In this document: piece by piece, positions 55,601 to 64,000 of the stretch
How positions within the stretch are numbered: the stretch's first letter is position 1
Layout: each line of letters opens with the position of its first letter
Source: Methylobacter psychrophilus
GTDB lineage: Bacteria > Pseudomonadota > Gammaproteobacteria > Methylococcales > Methylomonadaceae
Length of the DNA: 64,000 nucleotides
NCBI RefSeq assembly: GCF_025583945.1
Contig: NZ_JAOEGU010000016.1
Span: forward strand, 18,875-82,874
Direction of reading: 5' to 3'
Made by a program: the position numbers and the translations under genes
Notes under the pieces: generated by a model
Databases searched by the model: none
What the model saw: the letters and a program-made list of their open reading frames with translations, nothing else
Told to the model about the DNA's origin: nothing

Positions 55601-55712
55601 GACAGGTACTACCGTGAATGTCTGGATAATCGCTACGGCTTTGCTAAATGATGCAGGGGAAGTGTATGCCATTGCCACAACAGCTCGACTGATAGAGGCA
55701 GCTAATGCCTAA
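52671..55712 (+). CDS. CheB-CheR-PAS fusion signalling protein
   Basis: A 1013-residue fusion: CheB-type methylesterase (about 42-235; catalytic Ser in GIGASAGG, His in VLVQHLAP, Asp in SGTGSDGTSG), CheR methyltransferase (about 240-510; WSTGCSTGEEAYS and SCRNLLIY), a long heptad coiled coil (about 696-775; units such as NEELQSTNEELETSKEEL), and two PAS domains (about 780-885 and 895-1010). No histidine kinase or receiver domain is present, unlike many relatives. The kinase is encoded by the next gene with an eight-base overlap. Catalytic residues look intact. Confidence 0.93.
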   Translation: MTTHKENKKNTTKASGDVKTSDGQAINPKNHNPQKTTDKPVTVFPIVGIGASAGGLAAFEAFFSGMPTDTDPDMAFVLVQHLAPDHSSILTDLIQRYTRMKVYEVENGMQVQPNCAYIIPPNRDMALLNGTLQLLMPFAPRGQRLPIDFFFRSLAQDQHERAIGIILSGTGSDGTSGARAIKAEGGIVMAQNTESTEFNGMPCSIIATGLVDYVMPPAEMPAQLINYVKHAFINRPELISTPLVPRETILNKIFVLLRGQTGHDFSLYKPKTIYRRIERRMAVQQIDNIDLYLQFLQQNPAEVNALFADLLIGVTNFFRDPDAFVALEKKIIPTLFVDKPITTMIRIWSTGCSTGEEAYSIAIVVQEYLEQIQQSYKVQIFATDIDRQAITTARAGLYPASIAFDISPNRLARFFTAEPDGGGYRIHKNIRDMLVFSEHNVIKDPPFSKLDLISCRNLLIYLTAELQKKLIPLFHYALNPGGTLFLGSSESVGEFDDVFIVLDRKAKLYKRKEYAYNQQNKRPGNFMQPLTTLELPMLRAPGKTDNTVKLSLRELTEQTLLQKIAPASALVNNQGDILYLHGRTGRYLEPTPGESGINNMLKMAREGLRLDLTTSLHKAVRLSESVYCPGLRVKTNGHFTLVNLTIHPVTISPTTTPPSSLYLVTLEEAQETLSIKGTETITDVGTPGTEIDADGRIKALKQQLRQKDEYMQAFHEELETSNEELKCSNEEMQSINEELQSTNEELETSKEELQSVNEELATVNAELQTKLIDLSRANNDMNNLLAGTGIATIFLDLQLRILRFTPTACKIMNLIVNDVGRPVSHLALNLVGYDRLMEDANGVLNTLIPKEVDVQTTDNKRFAMRIQPYRTLDNIIEGVVITFVDITEIMEAREALRRLAIVVHDATDAITVQDLKGHIMAWNPGAVKLYGWSEAEALKMNVRDIIPKGLQEQALTIDNQISATKTLEPYYTQRVTKTGTTVNVWIIATALLNDAGEVYAIATTARLIEAANA

Positions 55713-58254
55713 TAATGATAACAAGGTAGGCAACATGCCTACACCAGCCCTCGTGTCGACTTTACGCCAACAGGCTGAAGCATTGGTTTTACAGGAAAAG
55801 CCGACTGCATCTCTGGATGTCCTTGACGACCTGTCGCCGGAAGCCATCCGCAAGATGCTACACGAACTGTGTGTACATCAGATTGAGCTGGAAATGCAAA
55901 ATGAAGAACTGCGCCAGGCACAACTATTGATGGACGATGCAAGAGCTCGCTATTTTGATCTCTATGACTTGGCTCCGGTAGGCTATTGCACGCTTGATGA
56001 ACAAGGCCTGATCCTGGAAGCCAACCTCAAAGCTGCTACCATTCTGGGCCTGGATAGACGCATGTTGACTCGCCAGCCGATCGCCCGCTTTATCTTCAAA
56101 GCGGATCAGGACATTTTTTATCTACAACGTAAACGGCTCTCTCAAACGGGTGAACCACAGTCCTGCGAGTTACGAATGGTTAAACATGATGGCACACAAA
56201 TTTGGGCGCAACTGGCAGAAGCCGGCACGCAAGAAACGAAGAACAAGGACTTCTGCCGCATTGTGCTAAGCGATATTACCGAGCGCAAGAAAAATGAAGT
56301 TGAACTTGACCAACATCGCCATCACCTCGAACAACTGGTACTCTCCCGAACCGCTGAACTGGCAAAAGCCAAAGAAGCCGCCGAAACTGCCAATCGCGCC
56401 AAAAGTACCTTTCTAACCAATATAAGTCACGAAATTCGCACTCCGATGACGGCCATCATTAGCCTCACTTATCTGCTACGCCGTACCAAGCTAATACCGG
56501 AACAGGCCGAAAAGCTTAGTAAAATCGATACTGCAGCGCATCATCTACTGTCTATTATCAACGATATTCTCGACATATCAAAAATCGAGGCGGGTAAACT
56601 GGAACTGGAAAATACCGACTTCCGGCTTGCCGATATTCTCGATAATGTCAGATCAATTATTGACGAATCGGCAAAAAATAAAGGACTTCTCCCTATCCAG
56701 ATCGATAGTGGTGACGTTCCCTTATGGTTGCGGGGCGATCCAATAAGACTACGCCAAGCGTTGCTTAACTATGCTGGCAATTCTGTTAAATTTACCGACA
56801 AAGGCTTGATTACACTTCGATCGAAGCTACTGGAAGAAAACGGTGACAAGCTCTTGGTACGCTTTGAGGTTACCGACACAGGTATTGGCATTTCACCCGA
56901 AAATATACCTCGACTGTTTCAACCCTTTGAACAGGTTAGTACTTCCAGTACAGATAAATATGGCGGTACCGGCCTTGGACTAGCTATCACCAAACGCTTG
57001 GTAGAACTGATGGGAGGAGAAGTTGGGGTTGATAGCACCCCAAATATCGGCAGTACCTTCTGGTTTACTACACGCCTACAACGTAGCCAACGCATCATAC
57101 CAACCGCATTCAGGATTATGAAGCCGGGAGAGGCCGAGACCCAGTTAAAACTAAAACACAAAGGTGCAAGACTGCTATTGGCGGAAGACAATGACGTCAA
57201 TCGTGAAATTATTGTGGCGCTGCTACGTAGCGCAGGTATGGTCGTCGAATCAGTGCCAGATGGTCTGGAAGCCATTAAAAAAGCGCAAGCCAATAGCTAT
57301 GATTTAATCCTGATGGACATGCAAATGCCCAATATGGATGGTATCGATGCGACCTTGGCCATCCGTGCTTTACCAGGATGGAAGACAATACCCATTATAG
57401 CGTTAACTGCCAACGCCTTTGCCGAGAGTCGCCGTACTTGCACAGAAGTTGGCATGAATGGCTTTATCACCAAGCCGATAGATCCTGAAATACTCTATAC
57501 AACCCTGTTAAAATGGCTACCTCCAAAAATGAAAAATGCACATAACGGGGCCATTATAAAACATACCAAAGCGCTTACCAACATAGTTTCCTCCGGAACA
57601 ACGACTGATGCAGCAGTAGCGCAAGCACAGGAAAAAAGTAATGATATTGCCCTGGCGCAGATGGCAAAGATACCCGGCATTAACATACCTTATTGTCAAT
57701 CAATACTGGGAGGTAATGCCGAAAGATACCTGGAATTACTGGCGCTGTTTATAGAACTACATGCCAATGACATGATATTGTTGGCCACGAGCCTGGATAA
57801 TGGTAACTACAAGGAAGCCAAACACTTGGTTCACTCGCTCAAGGGCTCGGCTGCCACTCTGGGGATTGATCATCTGGCAAAAATAGTGGCTCATCTGGAA
57901 GGCAAGCTGGGGGACATTGAGTATAAAACGCTTCATAATGACGATATTCACCTTGAAATGGATACCATTAATCTTGAACTCAAGGCTATTAGCTCTGCCC
58001 TGTCATTTACTCCCATTCACGGAAACGCTGTATATCCGGAGCAAGCAACCCTAAGAATAGCACTGAAAAAACTAAATTCCCTGCTGGCAGAAAGCGACAC
58101 TGCTGCTATCCCGTTATTTGAAAATTACACGGAGTCACTACGCTCTACCTTAGGGTTAGCCTACGAAGAACTTGCCCGGCAAATCAAGGGATTTGAGTTT
58201 GAAAAAGCGCATAAAACATTACAATCCCTGTTACATCAAAATAATGAAACTTGA
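55705..58254 (+). CDS. Hybrid sensor histidine kinase with receiver and HPt domains
   Basis: An 849-residue cytoplasmic kinase without membrane segments: PAS domain (about 85-195), coiled coil, HisKA (NISHEIRTPMTA, His about 242), HATPase (about 345-460; DTGIGISPEN, GGTGLGLAIT), receiver (about 490-605; LILMDMQMPNMDG) and HPt domain (about 665-760; HLVHSLKGSAATLG). This is a full internal phosphorelay. It ends the HD-GYP/CheB-CheR/kinase operon and probably phosphorylates the HD-GYP regulator through its HPt domain. Confidence 0.93.
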   Translation: MPNNDNKVGNMPTPALVSTLRQQAEALVLQEKPTASLDVLDDLSPEAIRKMLHELCVHQIELEMQNEELRQAQLLMDDARARYFDLYDLAPVGYCTLDEQGLILEANLKAATILGLDRRMLTRQPIARFIFKADQDIFYLQRKRLSQTGEPQSCELRMVKHDGTQIWAQLAEAGTQETKNKDFCRIVLSDITERKKNEVELDQHRHHLEQLVLSRTAELAKAKEAAETANRAKSTFLTNISHEIRTPMTAIISLTYLLRRTKLIPEQAEKLSKIDTAAHHLLSIINDILDISKIEAGKLELENTDFRLADILDNVRSIIDESAKNKGLLPIQIDSGDVPLWLRGDPIRLRQALLNYAGNSVKFTDKGLITLRSKLLEENGDKLLVRFEVTDTGIGISPENIPRLFQPFEQVSTSSTDKYGGTGLGLAITKRLVELMGGEVGVDSTPNIGSTFWFTTRLQRSQRIIPTAFRIMKPGEAETQLKLKHKGARLLLAEDNDVNREIIVALLRSAGMVVESVPDGLEAIKKAQANSYDLILMDMQMPNMDGIDATLAIRALPGWKTIPIIALTANAFAESRRTCTEVGMNGFITKPIDPEILYTTLLKWLPPKMKNAHNGAIIKHTKALTNIVSSGTTTDAAVAQAQEKSNDIALAQMAKIPGINIPYCQSILGGNAERYLELLALFIELHANDMILLATSLDNGNYKEAKHLVHSLKGSAATLGIDHLAKIVAHLEGKLGDIEYKTLHNDDIHLEMDTINLELKAISSALSFTPIHGNAVYPEQATLRIALKKLNSLLAESDTAAIPLFENYTESLRSTLGLAYEELARQIKGFEFEKAHKTLQSLLHQNNET

Positions 58255-58799
58255 ATGAGTCACAAATTACTTTAAACTTTTCAGAATCAGCGATACATAA
58301 GCGCTATATCGACCACACCCGGAATCATAGTTGCGGTATCGCCGCGAACATATCCTACTGCCTACAAAAAATAGCTTTACTTAACTGTGCTATGTGGCGG
58401 CTTTATCAAGCATTCTCACGACAAACGCCTTAACCTTCACTTGCCGCGAGCAGACCACTAAAACCACTCTTTTAGTACTAAGGATTTACAGTGCCGAAAG
58501 GTGTCACTGCACTACCAAATCGATAAAAATATTGCCCCGATTTATTTAGTGATTTTTGTAAATGTTAATGGTATTATAAAAAATGAGATGACCGGTCGCT
58601 TTATTTTAAAAAAGTATCACTTGCCAAAACACATTATTTTAGCCAAGCGTACATAGGTCGTTAAAGCTCTGATTTATCTCAAAACCACAGAAATTTACCT
58701 GATTAATAAACCAGTCAAACAAGCACCTAATAATACTAAAAAACGATAATAACTTATTAAATTATTAGCACTATTTTCAAAAAAATGAGGATCAACACC
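58255..58799. other. Intergenic region, no gene seen
   Basis: About 545 bases without a convincing gene. A 60-codon frame at 58251-58433 begins at a TTG overlapping the kinase stop, but it has no family resemblance or ribosome-binding site. The right part is very AT-rich and should contain the promoter for the following secreted protein. Confidence 0.5.
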
Positions 58800-59960
58800 A
58801 TGAAAAAAACAAAATCCATACTGATCGGGATGGCTTTTTTAGCGCTCATTCCAGTAACAGGACAGACAGAAATATTAGCGATGGTTAATTACGAAAGTAA
58901 GCCGCAAACCCCAAGACGTGAGGGAATAGCAATTATAGATGTTGATCCGAAGTCTAAAAATTTCGGAAAAATTTTAAATAATATACCGTTACCAGACGAT
59001 TTGGTTGCACATCATATTTTTTATAACAAAGACCTTAGCAAAGCCTATATTACTTCTTTAGGAAATGGTGCCCTTCATGTTATGAATATGAAGCATGTAC
59101 CCTATCACATCGAAAAAATTGATATACCTGAATGCAAGGTAAGTGAAGACATGGTATTCTCTGATGATAACAAAACTTGGCACCTGACTTGTATGGGCAC
59201 CAGCAATGTCATTGTCGGTAATGCCCAATCTGACCAACCGATTAAGGTCATCGCTGCTGAATCAAAAACCACTCATATTCGTTATCCGCACGGTATCGGC
59301 CTGCAAGAAAATATTGATCGTATCATGGTCACCAGTACTATACGCCCATCCGACTTGGGTGATCCCGGCGAAACGGTTACCGTCATCGAAGCCAGTAGCG
59401 GTAACGTATTATCTACCCACAAACTATCAGACAAGCCATCACCTTCGGGTGTCGCTACGGTAGAGGCCGTTTTTCTGCCGGAAGCAAATCCACCATTGGC
59501 TTATATCACAACGATGTTTGGTGGAACTATTTGGACGGGACAGTGGAATGCCGCCAATAAAGCCTTTGATTTTGAGCAAGCTTACGAATTTAATCCGTTA
59601 ACGCAAAGCGTACCCCTGGAGATTTACTTCAACCACAAGCATGATCGGATGTATATCACCACAGCCAAGCCTGGTTATCTTAACGTCTTTGATATCAGTC
59701 AATCGGTGTTAAAACCCACATTATTAAAGTCTATACCGACTGCTGCGGGTGCTCACCATGTTGTATTTTCACCGGATGAACACTATGCGATTGTGGAGAA
59801 TAATTTTCTGGATCTTCCCGACATGAATGACGGTTCTTTGACGGTAATTGATATGGCAACTTTTGAAAAAATCGCCAGCATCGATACCTTTAAAAAGCAG
59901 GGACTTAATCCTAACAGCATTATTTTAATGCCAAAATGGCATCACGATACTGCACATTAA
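58800..59960 (+). CDS. Secreted YncE-like beta-propeller protein
   Basis: A 386-residue protein with a signal peptide (about 1-24, MKKTKSILIGMAFLALIPVT) and a repeated beta-propeller pattern (GIAIIDVDPKSKNF, HVMNMKHVPYHIEKIDIP, YLNVFDISQS, HHVVFSPDEHYAIVENNFLD, GSLTVIDMATFEKIA), as in YncE/YVTN periplasmic proteins. Function and ligand are unknown. Start 58800 has GAGGA eight bases upstream; a start 15 bases earlier is unlikely. It is followed by a strong terminator. Confidence 0.85.
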   Translation: MKKTKSILIGMAFLALIPVTGQTEILAMVNYESKPQTPRREGIAIIDVDPKSKNFGKILNNIPLPDDLVAHHIFYNKDLSKAYITSLGNGALHVMNMKHVPYHIEKIDIPECKVSEDMVFSDDNKTWHLTCMGTSNVIVGNAQSDQPIKVIAAESKTTHIRYPHGIGLQENIDRIMVTSTIRPSDLGDPGETVTVIEASSGNVLSTHKLSDKPSPSGVATVEAVFLPEANPPLAYITTMFGGTIWTGQWNAANKAFDFEQAYEFNPLTQSVPLEIYFNHKHDRMYITTAKPGYLNVFDISQSVLKPTLLKSIPTAAGAHHVVFSPDEHYAIVENNFLDLPDMNDGSLTVIDMATFEKIASIDTFKKQGLNPNSIILMPKWHHDTAH

Positions 59961-59998
59961 AAAACAAGTTATCGATTTTATAAAGAAAATTGAACAAC

Positions 59999-60028
59999 TC
60001 TTTGGGCGGATGATGCTCCGCCCAAAGA
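59999..60028. terminator. Bidirectional hairpin between the propeller gene and queG
   Basis: Twelve-pair perfect stem TCTTTGGGCGGA (59999-60010) with TCCGCCCAAAGA (60017-60028), loop TGATGC. It lies between convergent genes. U-runs are short on both sides. Confidence 0.75.
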
Positions 60029-60057
60029 TTTACACGATGTTAAATGGCAAATTGGGT

Positions 60058-61122
60058 TTACGATGCCTGTTGATCTAATGCCCATTGCACATGCTCTCTG
60101 ACCATCTCAGAATCATGTGTAAGCACAAGCGTTAAGGCCTCAATAATACGTGGTGATGCTGGTGCATTACCCAAAGCGACAGCAATATTTCTCAGCCAGC
60201 GATTATGACCAATACGGCGTATCGCTGAGCCTTCTGTTTTTGTTAAAAACGTTTCCTCACTCCAAGCAAAAACATCCAATAATTGTTGGGTATTAAGTTG
60301 TTGACGCGGATTAAATTCAGCTTCAGCGGTTATCTTGGCAAAGCGATTCCACGGACAAATAATCTGGCAGTCATCACAACCATAAATACGGTTGCCTATT
60401 AATGGTCTTAATTCTTCAGGAATTGAGCCGTGTAACTCAATGGTTAAATAAGAAACACAACGTCGGGCATCAACTTGATAAGGTGCAACTATTGCCTGAG
60501 TTGGACAAATATCAAGACAGGCAGTACAGACACCGCAATGAGCACTGGCAGGATTATCTATTGGCAAGGGTAAATCAATAAAAATTTCGCCTAAAAAGAA
60601 CCACGACCCGGCTTTACGATTAATTACGTTAGAATGTTTGCCGATCCAGCCTAAACCCGCTTTTTCAGCCAACGCTTTTTCCAGGACAGGTGCACTATCA
60701 ACAAAAGCACGCATGCCTGAATTAAATACTGGTTTTTGTGAAAACAAAGATACTTCGACCTGTATTTTATCAGCCAACTTTTGCAAGCGGTTGCGCATCA
60801 TTTTGTGATAATCACGGCCTAAGGCATAGCGTGAAATATAAGCTGACGTCGGATCAGCCAGAGACTGGTTCATGGCGGCAGTTGACTCTGACTGATAGTC
60901 CATTCGCACAGAAATAACTCTGACGGTACCCTCATGTAATAAAGCAGGTCGACTACGTTTAAGGCCATGTCGCTGCATATAATCCATTTCGCCATGGAAG
61001 TTGTTTGCCAGCCAGTTGTCCAGATGACCTTCCGCAGCCGATAAATCAGTATCAGTGATACCAACTTGCTGAAAGCCCAGTTCTTGCCCCCATTGCTTAA
61101 TTTGCAAGGCAAGACTGGCCAT
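60058..61122 (-). CDS. queG: Epoxyqueuosine reductase QueG
   Basis: A 354-residue cobalamin and iron-sulphur enzyme that performs the last step of queuosine formation in tRNA. It has two 4Fe-4S motifs, CGVCTACLDICPTQA (about 193-207) and CDDCQIICPWN (about 246-256), after the N-terminal DUF1730/cobalamin-binding domain (ALGRDYHKMMRNRLQ, GWIGKHSNVINRKAGSWFFL). The C-terminal HEAT-like region is shortened to about 100 residues, as in normal QueG. It is transcribed convergently with the propeller gene. Confidence 0.95.
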   Translation of the reverse strand: MASLALQIKQWGQELGFQQVGITDTDLSAAEGHLDNWLANNFHGEMDYMQRHGLKRSRPALLHEGTVRVISVRMDYQSESTAAMNQSLADPTSAYISRYALGRDYHKMMRNRLQKLADKIQVEVSLFSQKPVFNSGMRAFVDSAPVLEKALAEKAGLGWIGKHSNVINRKAGSWFFLGEIFIDLPLPIDNPASAHCGVCTACLDICPTQAIVAPYQVDARRCVSYLTIELHGSIPEELRPLIGNRIYGCDDCQIICPWNRFAKITAEAEFNPRQQLNTQQLLDVFAWSEETFLTKTEGSAIRRIGHNRWLRNIAVALGNAPASPRIIEALTLVLTHDSEMVREHVQWALDQQAS

Positions 61123-61185
61123 TTCTTGTGCGCTAATCTCGTTTATCCTAAATAATCAGCTTTTAGGGTGAATAAGCATTTTGGC

Positions 61186-62445
61186 TTAAACGCTGCTTCT
61201 TGAGCGGGGTCTATTGTTTGAATTACCCGAAGGTTTACGCGCCTGATTTGAGTTTCTGGGTGGCCGAGGTGCGCGTGGAGGCTCAGGCGGCATAGGTGGT
61301 GCAACATCAGCCGGTTCAAAACCGACAATCTGCTCACGTTTAATCGGCGCACCAATCAATTTTTCAACCATGCGTAAAGCATCACGCTCATCATGCGATA
61401 CCAGCGATATCGCTTGCCCTTCTATACCTGCCCTGCCAGTACGACCAATTCTATGCACATAATCGGCAGGAGCGCGTGGCAATTCAAAATTGACAACATG
61501 CGGAAGTAACGCGATATCAATGCCTCGTGCAGCCACATCAGTAGCAACCAACACTCTGATCTCGCCGGCTTTAAACCCTGACAAGGCACTGGTTCTTGCA
61601 CCCTGGCTTTTATTACCATGAATGGCAGCCGCTTTTATATCAATTTTGTTGAGTTTATCAGTCAGTCGGTTGGCACCATGCTTGGTACTGGTAAATACCA
61701 AAACTTGTTGCCAGTCATTGGTTTTTATCAAATGACAAAGCAGTTCGGTTTTGTTGGCTTTATTACAAAGATAAGCAATTTGCTCAACTGTTTCTGCTGC
61801 GGTATTACGAGCCGCCACTTCAATTTTTATCGGATTAACCAGTAAGCCCGTTGTAAGCTTACGTATATCTTCAGAAAAAGTTGCTGAAAACAACAGGTTT
61901 TGACGTTTTTTAGGCAGTAAGGCAATTAGTTTACGAATATCACGAATAAAGCCCATATCCAGCATTCGATCTGCTTCATCCAGAACCAGTGTTTCTACCT
62001 TATCCAGCTTGACTGCATTTTGATTAACCAAATCCAATAAACGACCCGGAGTAGCTACCAGTACATCAACCCCACCTCTTAAACGCATCATCTGTGGATT
62101 AATTTTTACCCCACCAAATACCACTTCAGTTTTTAATCGTGGATGTAAATGTACACCATATTTATTGACTGATTCACCGACTTGCGCGGCAAGTTCACGA
62201 GTTGGCGTTAATATTAATACTCTGATCGGACGGTTGGCACCGTAAGCATGTTGAGATAAGCGATGTAAGATCGGCAACGCAAAGCCGGCAGTTTTACCGG
62301 TACCTGTTTGTGCGGCAGCCAGCAGATCATGACCGTTTAATACCGCGGGAATGGCCTGTAATTGAATAGGAGATGGAGTAGAGTAACCGGCATCAGCAAT
62401 AGCACGTAAAAGTGGATCTGATAAACCGAGTTTTGAAAATGGCAT
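61186..62445 (-). CDS. rhlE: DEAD-box RNA helicase, RhlE type
   Basis: A 419-residue helicase with all motifs: Q motif [13 protein letters not shown], Walker [13 protein letters not shown] (about 39-50), [12 protein letters not shown] in [16 protein letters not shown] in LLFSATF, and [10 protein letters not shown] in the second domain. The C-terminal tail (about 375-419) is Pro/Arg/Asn-rich ([16 protein letters not shown]), as in RhlE-type RNA-binding extensions. It is likely involved in ribosome assembly or RNA decay. Confidence 0.93.
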   Translation of the reverse strand: MPFSKLGLSDPLLRAIADAGYSTPSPIQLQAIPAVLNGHDLLAAAQTGTGKTAGFALPILHRLSQHAYGANRPIRVLILTPTRELAAQVGESVNKYGVHLHPRLKTEVVFGGVKINPQMMRLRGGVDVLVATPGRLLDLVNQNAVKLDKVETLVLDEADRMLDMGFIRDIRKLIALLPKKRQNLLFSATFSEDIRKLTTGLLVNPIKIEVAARNTAAETVEQIAYLCNKANKTELLCHLIKTNDWQQVLVFTSTKHGANRLTDKLNKIDIKAAAIHGNKSQGARTSALSGFKAGEIRVLVATDVAARGIDIALLPHVVNFELPRAPADYVHRIGRTGRAGIEGQAISLVSHDERDALRMVEKLIGAPIKREQIVGFEPADVAPPMPPEPPRAPRPPRNSNQARKPSGNSNNRPRSRSSV

Positions 62446-62960
62446 GTATTGTGTCTCAATTGATGGCTGCTATTGATTGGTATCTTGCAGCACTGTATAA
62501 AAAATGACTTTCTGGCCAATAACGCGACTTATCAACAATATGCAACTTATATTGCAAATGTTTCTAAAAGCTACTGGCGTATATTGATAGTGGCGGGATA
62601 GTGGACGTTATTGGTAACGCAGGTTCGCGATCTCTATCTGTGTAATGTGTGTGGTGCCCGAGGCTCTATACAACGTTGCCCCGTATGGGTTGATTTTAAA
62701 GACTTTGTGGTTTGTTTTTTTGAAATATACCGCCAAAAATACCGCCACACAATCAAGGTTGCACATAATATAACATAAAAAACATACATTGTCGGCCTTG
62801 GATTATTCGTTCATTGGGTTGATTTATACTCTCATCAGTTGGGATTAAGTGATGGGTTAAGCTGGTGCTATCTTGAATTGGTAGCAACTAAAAATAAATA
62901 CCCGTACCTTTCTTTATTGCGCCATGAGTAGCAGGGTAATTGTGCTCTGTGTGCATCCTG
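62446..62960. other. Intergenic region between rhlE and the repeat array
   Basis: About 515 bases contain no intact gene. The first 100 bases hold the rhlE promoter and leader; the rest has only short frames and no family resemblance. Confidence 0.5.
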
Positions 62961-64000
62961 ATCTAGTTGGTTGTTAATGCCAGGTATTAATATTCTGGAA
63001 TGTAATCAAAGGCTGGTGCTCTGCCTGAATACTGATCCAGACGGGAACCAAGGGCCGGTGCTGATTGAATGTTGATTCAGAAGGGAACCAATGGCCCGTG
63101 CTGATTGAATGTTGATTCAGATGGGAACCAAGGGCCGGTGCTGGTTGAATACCGATCCAGACGGGAACCAAGGGCTTGTGCTGATTGAATGTTGATTCAG
63201 ATGGAAGCCTAATGGCCGGTAAAGTCGGGCTGTGGAGTTCTGATCCAATTGGTTGTTAATGCCAGGTATTAATATTCTGGAATGTAATCAATTAGCGGTA
63301 ACGGGCATCTTGATTCAGTTAGTAACCAAGGGCTGGTGCTCTGCCTGAATACTGATCCAGACGGGAACCAAGGGCCGGTGCTGATTGAATGTTGATTCAG
63401 ATGGGAACCAAGGGCCGGTGCTGGTTGAATACCGATCCAGACGGGAACCAATGGCTTGTGCTGGTTGAATACCGATACAGACGGGAACCAATGGCTTGTG
63501 CTGGTTGAATACCGATACAGACGGGAACCAATGGCTTGTGCTGGTTGAATACCGATACAGACGGGAACCAATGGCTTGTGCTGGTTGAATACCGATACAG
63601 ACGGGAACCAATGACTTGTGCTGGTTGAATGTTGATTCAGATGGAAGCCTAATGGCCGGTAAAGTCGGGCTGTGGAGTTCTGATCCAATTGGTTGTTAAT
63701 GCCAGGTATTAATATTCTGGAATGTAATCAATTAGCGGTAACGGGCATCTTGATTCGGTTAGTAACCAAAGGCCGGTGCTCTGCCTGAATGTTGATCCAG
63801 ATGGGAACCAATGGCTTGTGCTGGTTGAATACCGATCCAGACGGGAACCAATGGCTTGTGCTGGTTGAATACCGATCCAGACGGGAACCAAGGGCCGGTG
63901 CTGATTGAATGTTGATTCAGAAGGGAACCAATGGCCCGTGCTGATTGAATGTTGATTCAGATGGGAACCAAGGGCCGGTGCTGGTTGAATACCGATCCAG
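62961..64000. repeat. Tandem array of 40-base units with 160-base linker blocks
   Basis: Units begin at 63041, 63081, 63121, 63161, then 63361 to 63601 every 40 bases, then 63801 to 63961 every 40 bases: 16 regular units, all exactly in 40-base phase. Each contains GGGAACCAAGGGCCGGTGCT-like sequence followed by TTGAATACCGATCCAG or TTGAATGTTGATTCAG. Between the runs are two nearly identical 160-base blocks (63201-63360 and 63641-63800), themselves four divergent 40-base units; a shortened third block lies at 62961-63040. The superperiod between blocks is 440 bases. The array runs off the right edge. On the minus strand the regular units have no stop in any frame. Confidence 0.93.

Noticed and set aside
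58251..58433. 60-codon frame overlapping the hybrid kinase stop
   Set aside because: TTG start, no ribosome-binding site, atypical composition and no recognisable domain.
62961..64000. CRISPR array at the right edge
   Set aside because: Adjacent units are similar along their full 40 bases, with no alternation of constant repeat and unique spacer, and no cas genes are nearby.

Overview
The window suggests a gammaproteobacterium of moderate-to-low GC. The strongest sign is the conserved block tig-clpP-clpX-lon-hupB-(tRNA-Val, tRNA-Asp)-ppiD, with fabI and a peptide-type ABC transporter beside it, plus csrA next to tRNA-Ser and tRNA-Arg. A Methylococcales-like host is possible from the general flavour of the genes, but no methane-oxidation gene is present, so genus is left open. 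The window divides into an accessory element (about 1-28,080) and ordinary chromosome (about 28,080-62,960), and it ends in a tandem-repeat array (62,961-64,000, running off the edge).

Accessory element, transfer half (1-15,040). All genes are on the minus strand. It holds an almost complete IncP-type (RP4/RK2-like) mating-pair-formation operon in canonical order: trbA, then trbB-C-D-E-F-G-H-I-J-K-L and a TrbN-type lytic transglycosylase. Behind it come a KorA-like repressor gene broken by one extra base, a KorB-type ParB regulator and a KfrB-domain protein. No ParA (IncC) gene lies between korA and korB, and no relaxase or coupling protein is in view. KorB-operator-like palindromes lie just upstream of trbA (15021-15033) and upstream of korA (3433-3445), so the IncP regulatory logic seems to survive at least in part. 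The trbJ and trbK products share an unusual C-terminal motif.

Accessory element, cargo (15,313-23,004). A TonB-dependent outer-membrane receptor overlaps a soluble cytochrome P450 gene. After them comes a response regulator with two receiver domains. Convergent to it is a tightly overlapping operon of an unknown 312-residue protein, a periplasmic binding protein of the ABC_sub_bind type and a membrane histidine kinase. These look like a ligand-sensing pathway next to a receptor/oxidase pair.

Accessory element, maintenance half (23,243-28,080). Here are a ParB of the PFGI-1 integrative-element class, a small DUF2857-like protein and an STY4528-type replication protein, all on the plus strand. 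They are followed by a pair of palindromic repeats, decayed coding remnants and an AlpA-type regulator. This module belongs to a different element family from the IncP-like trb genes, so the element looks like a mosaic. No integrase is seen. The element side ends beside a tRNA-Asn gene.

Chromosome (28,080-62,960). In order: tRNA-Asn, tRNA-Arg, tRNA-Ser and csrA; a peptide ABC importer without an ATPase gene; fabI; ppiD; tRNA-Asp and tRNA-Val; hupB, lon, clpX, clpP and tig; tRNA-Leu; a radical SAM protein; a DevBCA/MacB-like ABC exporter with its own outer-membrane channel; mtgA; a DUF5765 membrane protein; a three-gene signalling operon (HD-GYP response regulator, CheB-CheR-PAS fusion, hybrid kinase with HPt); a secreted beta-propeller protein; queG; and an RhlE-type helicase. 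The final kilobase is a strictly 40-base-phased repeat array whose minus strand has no stop codon within the regular units in any frame.
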